NCBI GenBank assembly: GCA_963809205.1
Contig: CAWEIS010000028.1
Coordinates: 62,001 to 126,000, forward strand
Direction: 5' to 3'
Length of the DNA stretch: 64,000 bases
Origin: DATLLN01 sp963809205
GTDB taxonomy: Bacteria; Actinomycetota; Thermoleophilia; Gaiellales; JAICJC01
The position numbers and the translations under genes are program-made. The first letter of the stretch is position 1; each line of letters starts with the position of its first letter. The notes beneath the pieces were generated by a model. The model ran no database searches. It worked only from the letters and a program-made list of their open reading frames with translations, and was not told the origin of the DNA. This document shows positions 44,737-53,797 of the stretch, piece after piece.

Positions 44737-46197
44737 ATGCATGAGCCATCACCCCGAGTGTTCTCCCGGCAGCTCTCCTTGGCCGCCGCCCTCTGCGCAG
44801 TGATCCTGGTGGGTGCGCTGCTCAACTGGTACAGGGGGTACCGTCCTGCGCCGATCGCGGCCGCGGCTCCATCGCAGAAGCCTGATGTCGTCTACATCCT
44901 GACCGACGATCAGTTCTACCGGACGCTCTGGGCAATGCCGAAGCTGCGGGCGCAGCTCGTGCAGAAGGGCGTGCGGTTCACCAACGTGTTCGCGTCGAAC
45001 CCGCTGTGCGCGCCATCACGCGCCAGCATCCTGACGGGCCAGTACTCACATACCACCGGTCTGTATGACAACCGCTCGTCAAGCTACGGCTCCGCGGACA
45101 CGTTCCACGAGTCAGGCTACGAGCGCCAGACTATGGCCACATGGTTTCACGCCGCCGGTTACCGCACTGCGATCGTCGGCAAGTATGTCAACGGCTTCGC
45201 GTGCCGTTGGGTGCCACCGAACTGGGATGTTTCGGACATCGGTCCGGGGTATTTCGGCCCGACGTTGTGCGAGAACGGCACCGAGCACCAGTACCCGTCC
45301 ACCACATACTCGACGGCCCTGTTCGGCAGTCAGGCGGTCGACTTCATCGACGGGACGCCGCAGTCGACGCCCCTGTTCCTGTACCTGACGCCGTACGCAC
45401 CGCATGCCAACGCCCCGCCTGAGCCCAGGTACAAGCACCTTCCGGTTGACCCCTTCCGCTTCTGGCCGCGCCCGAACTTCAATGAGGCGAACGTATCCGA
45501 CAAGCCATCATTCCTCCGCAGGATCCCGACGCTCAGCGCTCCGGGGCGGTGGCAGGTGAACTGGCTGCGCCGCCGGCAGTATCGGACGTTGCGGTCGGTG
45601 GACGACATGATCGGCCGAGTGACTGCCGCACTTGCCCGCCGCGGTACTCTGGGCAATACCATCATCGTATTTATGAGCGACAACGGTCAGATGTGGGGCT
45701 CCCATCGGATGACCGCAGCGACGAAGCGCGTCGCATATGACGAATCACTGCGATTGCCGCTGGTCGTGCGCTGGGACGGGCGCGTGCCCGCAGACGTCGT
45801 GGCCCGGCAGCTGGTTGGCAACATCGATGTCGCTCCGACCCTCGCCGCACTCGCCGGCGTGCCGGTGCCGACGAGGACGGACGGCGTCAGCTTCGCGCCG
45901 ATCATCAAGCGGCCGAGTGGCCCGCCGGTGCGCACGAGCCTGTTGCTGGAGCAGGCGGCGAGCCGGTCGACTCCCAGCGATCGCGTGTACACGCCGAACT
46001 ACTGCGGCCTGCGAACGCCGGGCTACACTTTCGTCCACTACGCGGGCGGCGCCGAGGAACTGTACAACGACGTCAGGGATCCGTACCAGCTCTCGAATCT
46101 CGCCGGGAGTCCAGCTTGGCAGGGTCCGCTCGGAAACCTCCGCACGATGACCGAATCGCTCTGCACGCCAACCCCGCCTGATTTCGGCTGGGGCTAG
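44737..46197 (+). CDS. Secreted/anchored sulfatase
   Basis: 486 aa. N-terminal membrane anchor (LSLAAALCAVILVGALLNWY), then an alkaline-phosphatase-fold sulfatase: metal site VVYILTDDQF, the formylglycine signature CAPSRASILTGQ (Cys converted to formylglycine), VGKYVNGF, IIVFMSDNGQMWGSHRM and LVVRWDGRVP. The Cys-type signature needs a formylglycine-generating enzyme or anaerobic maturase encoded elsewhere. Hydrolyses sulfate esters, probably on a glycan, given its neighbours. Confidence 0.92.
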   Translation: MHEPSPRVFSRQLSLAAALCAVILVGALLNWYRGYRPAPIAAAAPSQKPDVVYILTDDQFYRTLWAMPKLRAQLVQKGVRFTNVFASNPLCAPSRASILTGQYSHTTGLYDNRSSSYGSADTFHESGYERQTMATWFHAAGYRTAIVGKYVNGFACRWVPPNWDVSDIGPGYFGPTLCENGTEHQYPSTTYSTALFGSQAVDFIDGTPQSTPLFLYLTPYAPHANAPPEPRYKHLPVDPFRFWPRPNFNEANVSDKPSFLRRIPTLSAPGRWQVNWLRRRQYRTLRSVDDMIGRVTAALARRGTLGNTIIVFMSDNGQMWGSHRMTAATKRVAYDESLRLPLVVRWDGRVPADVVARQLVGNIDVAPTLAALAGVPVPTRTDGVSFAPIIKRPSGPPVRTSLLLEQAASRSTPSDRVYTPNYCGLRTPGYTFVHYAGGAEELYNDVRDPYQLSNLAGSPAWQGPLGNLRTMTESLCTPTPPDFGWG

Positions 46198-46334
46198 CCG
46201 ACGACACGGAAAGGGATCTCGACATCGACTCCCCACCGGCCTGAGGGCGGCGGCTGTCGCGAAGGGATGTCGATGGCGGTCCCCACCAATCGGCCACACC
46301 GACCACGCCGGCTACCATCGGCAAACGGCTATGT

Positions 46335-46500
46335 CCGCAGCCGCCGCCACCGGCGAATCGGTATGAGTACGCCAGGGTGGGTGAGCTGGTGCACCTGGAC
46401 ATCAAGCAGCTGGGGCGCTTCTGGCAGGTCGGCAAGCGCGTCCACAAGGACGGCATCCAACGCAGCTGCTGCGCCGGGCGGACGTATGCCCACGTCGTGA
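46335..46500 (+). mobile_element. IS481-family transposase fragment
   Basis: The frame PPPANRYEYARVGELVHLDI, KQLGRFWQVGKRVHKDG, AGRTYAHVV matches the region around the first catalytic Asp of IS481 transposases (the Asp in VHLDIK). Only about 55 codons remain; neither ends nor inverted repeats are visible. Directly abuts the phosphoesterase fragment. Confidence 0.6.
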
Positions 46501-46502
46501 CG

Positions 46503-46679
46503 CTAGGCGGCGATGCCGAGCTCGCGGCCGAGGGCGGGGCCGGCGGTCCGGGCGGCGCCCAGTGGCGGGTAGCCGAGCGCGTCTTCGATCGCCCGCAGCA
46601 GGTCGTAGTGCGTGAACGGCCGGCCCAGCACCGACCCCCGCCGGGTGTAGGGCGAGAGCGCGACCATCGGCACATGGTT
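46503..46679 (-). pseudogene. Phosphoesterase (acid phosphatase) C-terminal remnant
   Basis: NHVPMVALSPYTRRGSVLGR, PFTHYDLLRAIEDALGYPPL, GAARTAGPALGRELGI is the conserved C-terminus of the phosphoesterase family that includes phospholipase C and acid phosphatases. The upstream part is missing: the metallophosphatase stop lies three bases before the fragment. Evidence of a deletion joining two phosphatase genes. Confidence 0.6.
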
Positions 46680-46681
46680 GG

Positions 46682-47641
46682 TTAGTGGCAGGATGTGGTG
46701 CCGGAGTCGACGATGGTGCCGTCGGTGGCGATGAACTGGTAGTCGTAGCTGGTTGGGTGAAGGACGAGCCGCAAGACGCCGTAGCGACGAGCCGGATCGA
46801 CCTTCTCGACCATCGCAAACGTGCTCAGCACCAGCCCGCGACTCTTGCCGCCTGTGCCGGCGATGAACTGGCGCACCCCGCGGCCGGGGTCGATCACGCC
46901 GGCCGAGGTCATTTCCGCAAACCGGGCGTAGGCGTGCTTGTGACCGTTCAGCACGAGCTCTGCGTTATGGGAGTAGAGCAGATCCCAGAACGGGCCGGTC
47001 TGGCCGTTGGGGCCATTCTTCTTGCCGGTGAACCGCGGCCGGTGCCAGTAGGCCAGGGTGCACTGGGCGTTGCTGTTGTCAAGGTCATTCTTCAGCCACG
47101 TCGTCTGCGCCGAGTTGACGTCACACGACACGAAGCCGCATTCACTGTTCAGCGAGATCAAATGCCAGGTACCAAGGTTCCAGCTGTAATACCCATTGCC
47201 GCTCGGGCCGGCCACGCGCGATCCCCAGTACTGGAAGTAGCCTAAGCCCTGGCCCGGGCACGGGTGCCCCCACGGATCGTTGCGTGTCTGGTACTCATGG
47301 TTGCCCAGGGTCGGCCACGTCATCGCCGCCACTCGCCCCCACGTCGGGTCATAGGAGGCCAGGAAGTCGTTGTAGCTCCCACACTCGTACTGCAGATCGC
47401 CCAGCGCGAGCACATTGTCGACCGCCGTATCCCCGAGGATCAGATCGCTCGTGGCACGCATCCCGCAGGTCTTGTTGAAGCGCGCGTCAAACGGGCTGCA
47501 AGCGATGTCTCCGGCCGCCTCCACCACCGGATCACCGCTCACTGGATCCGTCGCATGCGCGCTGCCTACGCCCACCACACAAGCGAAACACGAGGCCAAG
47601 ACAAGAACCGCCGCAAACCGCCGCGACCAGCGAGATCCCAC
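46682..47641 (-). CDS. Secreted metallophosphatase (purple-acid-phosphatase-like)
   Basis: 319 aa. GTG 47641 lies 11 bases after AAGGAGGAGG; the signal peptide ends SAHAT. Motifs of a calcineurin-like phosphoesterase: AAGDIAC, LALGDLQYE, PTLGNHEY, YWHRPRF, LNGHKHAYAR. Four or more Cys pairs fit an extracellular disulfide-rich enzyme. It could remove phosphate from glycans or other extracellular esters. Convergent with the sulfatase, separated by IS and gene remnants. Confidence 0.88.
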   Translation of the reverse strand: MGSRWSRRFAAVLVLASCFACVVGVGSAHATDPVSGDPVVEAAGDIACSPFDARFNKTCGMRATSDLILGDTAVDNVLALGDLQYECGSYNDFLASYDPTWGRVAAMTWPTLGNHEYQTRNDPWGHPCPGQGLGYFQYWGSRVAGPSGNGYYSWNLGTWHLISLNSECGFVSCDVNSAQTTWLKNDLDNSNAQCTLAYWHRPRFTGKKNGPNGQTGPFWDLLYSHNAELVLNGHKHAYARFAEMTSAGVIDPGRGVRQFIAGTGGKSRGLVLSTFAMVEKVDPARRYGVLRLVLHPTSYDYQFIATDGTIVDSGTTSCH

Positions 47642-47995
47642 AAGTATCGGTGCCTCCTCCTTCTCACCCCGTCGGAAGCCAAGTTGCCGAAGCCACCAGG
47701 CTACACCACCCGCAGATCCTTGCCAAGCGCACCGAGCGCAAGACAGCTGCCGCCTGGCGTGCCCTAGCGCGACGCTGCCGTCGAGGCGGGGTGCGATCGT
47801 CATCGCCTGCGGCCTTCGGTGGGCGCGGTGCTTGACGCTGTAGCCGCGTCCTGGGGACACCGTTGACGCGCGGGATGAGTTGCAGGCCAGCGTCAACGAA
47901 CTCGAACAACACCCCGCCGCCGACTCGAACGTTGGTGGTGGGAGCGAGAGCGCGCCACATCTAGCCCGCGATCGCGGTCGCTCGTAAGCTTGTGT

Positions 47996-48037
47996 GGGTG
48001 ACCCGGCGTGGACTCTCCCGTGACGGCCGGGTCACCC
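47996..48037. terminator. Hairpin in the interval before the acidic microprotein
   Basis: 12-bp perfect arms GGGTGACCCGGC / GCCGGGTCACCC, 18-base loop. It is the only structured element I see in 47642-48377, which otherwise lacks a gene; the region also has an AT-rich patch near 48280. Confidence 0.5.
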
Positions 48038-48377
48038 GTCGGCGATATTCGCTCGGGAGCAGGTCGCCGACACCTCGCGCCGGGGCGGGCGACTCCACCC
48101 CCTCGTCCGCCCTAGCCGGCGCGGTCGTCCTGAGAGTCTAGTCCGGGTTCGACCGCGGATTCTACGTACATACTGCGCCTATCCCTAGCCGTGGCCTAGC
48201 CGCAGGTGCCTATTCGCCGGTTGGCGGCTCGACGCTCGCGCAGACCTGGCGGATCCCCGCCACCCTCGTAGTATAGGTAAAACATGTCGATACAGCATTC
48301 TGATATTCGTCGCCTATTCGAGGAGTGGCCGGCAGCGGTCGTCTTGTTTCGCCCCGAATCGGGTGTACGGTTCGCCT

Positions 48378-48512
48378 ATGGCGGAACGACCTGAGGATCA
48401 GGTCGCCGAGTCGGATGGCTCCGAGGAGTACGTTCCTCACGAGCGCGAGGAGTTCCGCGCGCTGGCCGAGCGCGCTCGGCACGACGACAACGACTCCGAC
48501 GACGACGAGTAA
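48378..48512 (+). CDS. Acidic microprotein
   Basis: 44 aa: MAERPEDQVAESDGSEEYVP, EREEFRALAERARHDDNDSD, DDE. Extremely acidic (about 18 D/E), predicted disordered or one helix. TGTACGGT upstream may be its -10 with a nearly leaderless start. Could be a nucleic-acid mimic, chaperone-like tail or metal binder; no homologue recognised. Confidence 0.5.
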   Translation: MAERPEDQVAESDGSEEYVPHEREEFRALAERARHDDNDSDDDE

Positions 48513-48743
48513 GCGCGGCGTCGCCGCGGAGGCACGGGATCGTAACCGCGAGTTCTCCACACGGACACCACGGTTGGCGGTACGTTAGTGGCCTGCTCCG
48601 CGCTCCCTGATGACACACGAGCACGGGTGCTTCCTGCCTCAGCCGGCGGGATCCCCCCGAGCCCCCTCCCCGGGGCTCCGGCACTGGATCCCGTCGGCCG
48701 CCCGCCCGGGCGCATCCGAGTCGCGGAGCATCGCGTGGCGACC

Positions 48744-48766
48744 AATGGGGTCGGAGCGACCCCATT
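48744..48766. repeat. Strong hairpin in gene-free interval
   Basis: 10-bp perfect arms AATGGGGTCG / CGACCCCATT with loop GAG, extended by GGCG/CGCC outside a 3-base bulge. The surrounding 48513-49001 has no convincing gene. Possibly a terminator or REP-like element. Confidence 0.5.
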
Positions 48767-49001
48767 CGCCATGGGAGCCCCCGCCGTGTCTAGGTCGCGC
48801 CGACGGGCGAACGTCAGGCGGCCGGCGGTAGCGGCCCGCGGACAGGACGCACTGCGCCGACGAGGATGCGCGACTCGGCGGGAGCGGAACGGGCCTCGCC
48901 GGGCGCGCGCACGCGCCGAGCAGGGCGTAGCGATCCTCCACGGCGCGTGTCGGCGCGGATCTGCTGCACCGCCATCGCGACCGTCCCTTGCGCCTCGCCT
49001 C

Positions 49002-49463
49002 TTAGCCGGCCACGCCGGTGCCGACGATGTTGACGAGGCGAGTCTGCAGCACCTTTCCGTTCCTGTTCGCAGCGGAGATCGTCAGAGTCGCGGTCTCGTG
49101 GCCGCCAAACTCCGGTATCGGCTGAAACCCGATGATCATGGTGCAGCTCTCACCGGCGCCGAGCACGTTGACGGTGTAGGACAACAGGCATGTCGAGCCT
49201 GGCTGGCCCGGGGAGAAGTCGTCCGGAGACTGGTCGGAGACGGTGACGATCAACGTCCGCTCCGAAGTGTTGGCGATGGTCACGGTTCGCGTCGTGAAGC
49301 TGCCGTAGGGCTGCTTTCCGAACTTCAGGGTGTGCGGCGGCGTGACCTGGAGCACCGCCCCGTCTCCGAGTGCGGCCGATGGCAGTCCCAGCCCGACCAC
49401 CAATACCAGCCCCACCATCGTGAGCCACAACCACCGCGATCCGGTGCGCGTACGTTGCCCCAT
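49002..49463 (-). CDS. Secreted choice-of-anchor/ASH-like domain protein
   Basis: 153 aa. GGGTGGGG a few bases before the ATG; signal peptide to about ALGDG, then one beta-sandwich domain of the choice-of-anchor-D/ASH type: LKFGKQPYGSFTTRTVTIAN, TSERTLIVTVSDQSPDDF, GAGESCTMIIGFQP. One disulfide likely. Usually part of larger surface proteins; here it stands alone. Divergent from the DUF11-like gene. Confidence 0.75.
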   Translation of the reverse strand: MGQRTRTGSRWLWLTMVGLVLVVGLGLPSAALGDGAVLQVTPPHTLKFGKQPYGSFTTRTVTIANTSERTLIVTVSDQSPDDFSPGQPGSTCLLSYTVNVLGAGESCTMIIGFQPIPEFGGHETATLTISAANRNGKVLQTRLVNIVGTGVAG

Positions 49464-49613
49464 TTCGACCCCACCCTTCAACTAGATCGATCACTTCTCC
49501 GCATCGACGATATCCCAGCCGTACTCCAAACGGGGTGACATTGTGGTGAACGGCACTAGACGGCATTCTCCGACGGCGGGATACTCGCCGGACTCATCGA
49601 CCAGGGGGACACC

Positions 49614-50078
49614 ATGCGCAGGCTCAGTGGGAAGCTCGTCTCGTTCATCATTGTCGGAGTAGCAGTCAGCCTGGTCGGCATCGTCACCGCCGCCGACGCG
49701 GTGACCAGTCCACCGACCGCCGACATGGCGGTAACCTCGATGCGTGCGAGTGTCACGTCGGCGACTCACGGATCGGTGATCACCTTCACCGAGGTGATCC
49801 GGAACAACGGTCCGGAGACCGTCGAGATGGACGCGCAGCCACAGATCAGCGGTGGAGTCCTCGTCACGGAGACGTGTGACCTCGGCATCTCCCCGGATAC
49901 GCCATTCTGCGAGTACGGGTTCATCGAGCCAGGGACCAGCCTGACCACGAGATACCGAGTGCGAGTGACCGCGACCCATGGTGCCGTGGTCGTCAAGGGT
50001 GGCGTGTCGACCGAGGAGCCTGAGCTGGACGACAACCCGTTCAATCAATTCCGCGCCACCTCGGTGCGCGTCGGCTGA
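49614..50078 (+). CDS. Secreted DUF11-like domain protein
   Basis: 154 aa. N-terminal signal (KLVSFIIVGVAVSLVGIVTA), then a DUF11/CARDB-like beta-sandwich: ADMAVTSMRASVTSATHGSV, ITFTEVIRNNGPETVEM, TRYRVRVTATHG, DDNPFNQFRATSVRV, which are family hallmarks. Probably an adhesin- or wall-type domain. The next 138 bases hold a G/C-rich segment resembling the 33301 repeats, but no gene. Confidence 0.75.
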   Translation: MRRLSGKLVSFIIVGVAVSLVGIVTAADAVTSPPTADMAVTSMRASVTSATHGSVITFTEVIRNNGPETVEMDAQPQISGGVLVTETCDLGISPDTPFCEYGFIEPGTSLTTRYRVRVTATHGAVVVKGGVSTEEPELDDNPFNQFRATSVRVG

Positions 50079-50216
50079 CCCCGCTCACGCCTGGCACGCC
50101 GGCTCGCCTCGTACGACCGGCCACATGCGTGCGGCGTGGCGCGCGCGAGGCGAGCACGTTCCCGGCGCCCGCACCCCGATACCCCCCGGCTACAGGAGGC
50201 GAGGCGCGGGATGTGG

Positions 50217-51293
50217 TTACGATTCGTGTTGGGCTGTGTCTGCTGCCTTGGCGAGGCGTGTGAGGTGGGTGAAGAACTCTGGTGATTGTCCGATGAACAG
50301 GCCGTCGGCGGTGAGGGCGTTGACGGCGCCGGTGGCGGCGTTGTGGGTCTCGGTGGGGCGGATGATTGAGACGACTGGGAACTTGCGGTCGAGGAAGTTC
50401 GTCGGTTCGGGCATGATCAGGTTGGTCTGGGTTAGCTCGCCGTCGGCGTTGAGGTCGGGGAAGGTGAGTCCGGTGGTGGGGTCGGTCAGGGGCGGCGCGT
50501 TGCCGGCCTTGTCCTGCCAGGTCTGGAAGTGCATGATCTCGGAGCCGCCGATGCTGAGCAGGATGCGCAGCACCTCGCGGTCGGTGACCCGTTGGGCGAG
50601 CGCGGCGTAGAGGCTGGTGCCGCCTTGCTCGACCCAGGCGAAGTGGAAGCCGGCGGTGTTGGCGATCGCCTGGAGATGCTTCTTCGGCGATAGGTCGGCA
50701 TCCGACCGGGGGATGGCCGGGTGCTGGCCGGTGGCGAGGTCGGGAACGGCTTGTGGCAGCGTGTCGCCGAGGTCGGTGTTCTGCGAGTCGCTGCGGTAGC
50801 GCGTCCAGAAGCTGGTGTTGACGGTCAGCTGCATCAGGTTGGTCAGCCGTCCGATCTGCTGGGCTCCGGTCGCCGTGCTGCTGGGCAGGGTGCGGAACTT
50901 GTCCAGGTTGACGGTCTGCGCGCCGTGCGCCTGCAGGTAGGCGTTGATGAAGGTGAAGTGGCTGATCTCGTCGTCGGTGTTGTCGTGGATGTACTGGTTC
51001 ATGTCCTCGTCCAGCACCGCCACCGCCGCGGTGTAGGCGGGGTTCCCGCTGCCGCCGGGAACCTCGCTGTCCTGGATGCCGGCCAGCTCGTTGTACTGCT
51101 GCCAGAGATCCGTCTCGAGGATCTCGGCCGCAGCCAGGAAGCGGAGAATCGCGGCGTCACCGCTGGTCAGGCCGCCACCGGCATCTGCCGCCGAGGCGTC
51201 GGCCAACAGCCCCGCGCCGACGACTCCCGCGCCGACCGCCGCTCCCTTCAGCAAGAACGATCGCCGATTGCTCGATGCTGCCGTGAGTCCCAT
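50217..51293 (-). CDS. Tat-exported ferritin-like domain protein
   Basis: 358 aa; GAAGGAGGGG just before the ATG fixes the start. Twin-arginine signal SNRRSFLLKGAAVGAGVVGA, then a ferritin_2-like four-helix region: AAILRFLAAAEILETDLWQQ, DEDMNQYIHDNTDDEISHFT, and later HLQAIANTAGFHFAWVEQGG, SIGGSEIMHFQTWQDKAGN. The Glu/His residues typical of a di-metal site are present. Related proteins are frequent in bacteria near desiccation or stress genes, but role and cofactor are unknown. Confidence 0.8.
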   Translation of the reverse strand: MGLTAASSNRRSFLLKGAAVGAGVVGAGLLADASAADAGGGLTSGDAAILRFLAAAEILETDLWQQYNELAGIQDSEVPGGSGNPAYTAAVAVLDEDMNQYIHDNTDDEISHFTFINAYLQAHGAQTVNLDKFRTLPSSTATGAQQIGRLTNLMQLTVNTSFWTRYRSDSQNTDLGDTLPQAVPDLATGQHPAIPRSDADLSPKKHLQAIANTAGFHFAWVEQGGTSLYAALAQRVTDREVLRILLSIGGSEIMHFQTWQDKAGNAPPLTDPTTGLTFPDLNADGELTQTNLIMPEPTNFLDRKFPVVSIIRPTETHNAATGAVNALTADGLFIGQSPEFFTHLTRLAKAADTAQHES

Positions 51294-51829
51294 GACCCCT
51301 CCTTCAAGACGGACGCCGATACGCCGTGATACGCGACGCCCAGCACCAGCGGTTTCCCCAAGTGTCGGCTCGATCACCAACCATCCGGCTCGACCGGCAG
51401 ACGATGGCCGGCGACGCGTGCTCACCGCTCACCGGCTGAGCACCCGCCAACCCTCACCCGATCCGCGCCACCGCGCCACCCGAGGCACCCAGGGACCGCC
51501 CGCCAGAGCCCTGGCAGAGAGACTCGCGGCATCCTGCTCGGCTGAAGCGGCACCAGCTCCCCCCTCACAGCGAAGTTGCCAAGGTGCGGCGATTCCCTCC
51601 AAGTCTGCGTTGTTCCGGCGCTGCCGTTGATCAGGCTGTGTCCGCCCGGCGGGCGATGCTCCCCTTCGCCGCGTAACGTTCTCGGAACGGCCGTGCTGGA
51701 GAATGTCCTTGTGGCAACGACGGCGGTCGATGCGTGCGTGGATCCGGAGGGAGCGGTGAGAGTGGAACGGATGAATGGTGCCATCGCACGGCTACGCCAC
51801 GCTCTGGCTCGGCCGGGCAGAGGCGCGCG
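51294..51829. other. Gene-free interval
   Basis: Apart from the ribosome site of the ferritin-like gene I see nothing here. A plus-strand frame ending at 51833 overlaps the next start by ATGA but has no coding character I trust. Confidence 0.4.
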
Positions 51830-53080
51830 ATGAGCGCGCGCTCGAAGCGATGGATCGCCTGGGCTGCGTTTGCCATGGCGTTCGCGCTCTGGGTGAACTC
51901 CGGCGTGCTTGGCTGGTTGACGCGAAGCGCCCACATCAACAACGGCTGGGGCGAGAGCAGCGACGCGGTCGAACTCGCATTCGCACTGATCCTGGCGACC
52001 TTCCCGGTGGTGGGGTTGCTGATCGCGCTTCGCCGCCCGGAGACGCCGATCGGGTGGCTGTTGCTGGCGATCGGCATCTTCTGGGGCATCGCGGGCATGA
52101 CCAGCTACGCCGACTACGGGATCGTTGTCCATCCTGGATCGCTCCCCGGCACAGCTCTGGTGGCGTCGATCGCGGCCGACATGTGGGCTCCGCCGATCGG
52201 GCTGATGGGGACGTTCCTGCTGTTGGTGTTTCCCGACGGTCGGCTTCCTGGGCCACGGTGGCGCTGGGTGGCGTATCTGAGCGCGTTCGCAATTGCCGGC
52301 TCGACCGTGGTGCTCCTGGTCTCGCCCGGCACGATGGGCGACAACGGCTACCCCGACACCATCAACCCGCTCGGGATCGAGGCCCTCGACGGCGTGATCG
52401 GGTTCGCTCAGACCATCATCCTCCTGCTGCCAGTGATGATGGCCGCGTCCGCGGCCAGCCTGGTCGTCCGCTTCCGCCGCTCACACGGCGTTGAGCGCCA
52501 GCAGATCAAATGGCTGGCCGCCGCGGCCGCAGCCGTCGCGGCGACCTACCTCGTCGCCATGGCAGCATCGCTGCTCACCCCAGCCGCGGTGAGCGGATCC
52601 AGGTGGGTGTCGGCCTTGCAGAATCTCGCGCTACTCAGCTTCGGCCTGATCCCGGTCGCGATCGGGATCGCGGTGCTCCGCTACCGCCTATACGAGATCG
52701 ACGTGATCATCCGAAAAACACTCGTCTACACGGTGCTGATCGGCGCACTGGCGCTCGTCTACCTTGGTGGCATCTCACTGATCGGCTGGACGCTACGCAA
52801 CGTCGCAGGGCAGTCCAGCACGCTCGCCATAACGCTCTCCACACTCGCGGTAGCCGCGGCCTTCCAACCACTACGCCACCGCATCCAGCAAGCCGTCGAC
52901 CGACGCTTCTACCGCCAAACCTACGACGCCCAACGCACTCTCGACGCCTTCAACGGACGACTCCGCGAGCACATCGACCTCGACTCACTGCAAAACGAGG
53001 TACTCGACGTCGCCCGCGAGACGCTCCAACCAGGCCACGCGACACTCTGGCTCCGGCCGCCCACAACGAGAACCCCCTAA
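51830..53080 (+). CDS. Kinase-less multi-TM sensor-type membrane protein
   Basis: 416 aa. Eight or so helices in two groups, with PETPIGWLLLAIGIFWGIAG and LLLVFPDGRLPGPRWRW (the family signature shared with the kinase at 14064), then YRLYEIDVIIRKTLVYTVLI, FQPLRHRIQQAVDRRFYRQT, YDAQRTLDAFNGRLRE, ending ATLWLR. This is the sensory half of NarL-type actinobacterial kinases without the kinase core; stand-alone versions are known in actinobacteria, so it need not be broken. Confidence 0.8.
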   Translation: MSARSKRWIAWAAFAMAFALWVNSGVLGWLTRSAHINNGWGESSDAVELAFALILATFPVVGLLIALRRPETPIGWLLLAIGIFWGIAGMTSYADYGIVVHPGSLPGTALVASIAADMWAPPIGLMGTFLLLVFPDGRLPGPRWRWVAYLSAFAIAGSTVVLLVSPGTMGDNGYPDTINPLGIEALDGVIGFAQTIILLLPVMMAASAASLVVRFRRSHGVERQQIKWLAAAAAAVAATYLVAMAASLLTPAAVSGSRWVSALQNLALLSFGLIPVAIGIAVLRYRLYEIDVIIRKTLVYTVLIGALALVYLGGISLIGWTLRNVAGQSSTLAITLSTLAVAAAFQPLRHRIQQAVDRRFYRQTYDAQRTLDAFNGRLREHIDLDSLQNEVLDVARETLQPGHATLWLRPPTTRTP

Positions 53081-53245
53081 CAGCGGCGCATGTTCCTGCT
53101 GGCTCCGGGTCCCCTCGGATGCCCGTTTCGAATGGCAGCCTGTGGGAACGAGTAAACCCGTCGGGGGAGGCACCGTGCGGACGCCGCGGCTCCAGATCGG
53201 CGCCCGCACAGTGCCAGTCGAGCCCTTGCCGCGTGTCACCAGCAC

Positions 53246-53533
53246 ATGCTCATTTATCACCGGACACACGCCGCCGAAGCCATCTTCTGCGACGGCTTCC
53301 GCGACACCACCGGCCGCCACTTGACCACGGACGAATGCCCCGGCGTTTGGGTATCTGACCGGCCACTCGACACCAACCACGGCGCGACCGGCGACGCGCT
53401 ACTCGGCCTCGTGATCCCCGACGCCGTCTTCGCCGCCTACGAGCGGGTTCAGCACGCAACGCCGTACAGGGAAGCGCTGATACCCGCCAGCGAGCTGAAC
53501 AAGCACCGCGACACGCTTCGTATTCTCCATTAG
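53246..53533 (+). CDS. Small ADP-ribosyltransferase-like fold protein (tentative)
   Basis: 95 aa: MLIYHRTHAAEAIFCDGFRD, GVWVSDRPLDTNHG, VIPDAVFAAYERVQHATPYR, EALIPASELNK. The order HRT near the start, GFRD, WVSDRP and a late Glu-containing strand recalls one-domain proteins of the KptA/DarT-like fold, but catalytic residues cannot be confirmed. No partner gene next to it. Treat as hypothetical with a possible fold. Confidence 0.5.
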   Translation: MLIYHRTHAAEAIFCDGFRDTTGRHLTTDECPGVWVSDRPLDTNHGATGDALLGLVIPDAVFAAYERVQHATPYREALIPASELNKHRDTLRILH

Positions 53534-53536
53534 CGG

Positions 53537-53713
53537 AGTGCCGCTTTGCGAGCCCGCTACGAACGTGTGATGCGGTATGCGGACGGATTCTACATGTACA
53601 ACCTTCGTGTTGACGTTGCCAAGCTGAACACCGACTACACGGTCGTGGTGTATCCCTACGGCACCACCAACTCCGGCCAGACGCTTCGGCATGTGATCCA
53701 GGCGACCAAGTAA
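53537..53713 (+). pseudogene. Secreted PxKF-like C-terminal fragment
   Basis: LRARYERVMRYADGFYMYNL, RVDVAKLNTDYTVVVYPYGT and TLRHVIQATK resemble the C-terminal module of actinobacterial PxKF surface proteins. There is no start codon with a ribosome site upstream and no preceding domain; it follows the small protein stop by three bases. Probably a gene remnant. Confidence 0.4.
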
Positions 53714-53797
53714 CGGGGAAGCGCCGCGCTGAACCCCACCGGGCGCGGTGCGCCTCACCAACCTCGTCGTTGCGAGCGTCGAGGCCCGCGACACTGT

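Noticed and set aside
51576..51833. Small gene coupled to the sensor-type membrane protein by ATGA
   Set aside because: No ribosome site, no recognisable domain and poor coding character.
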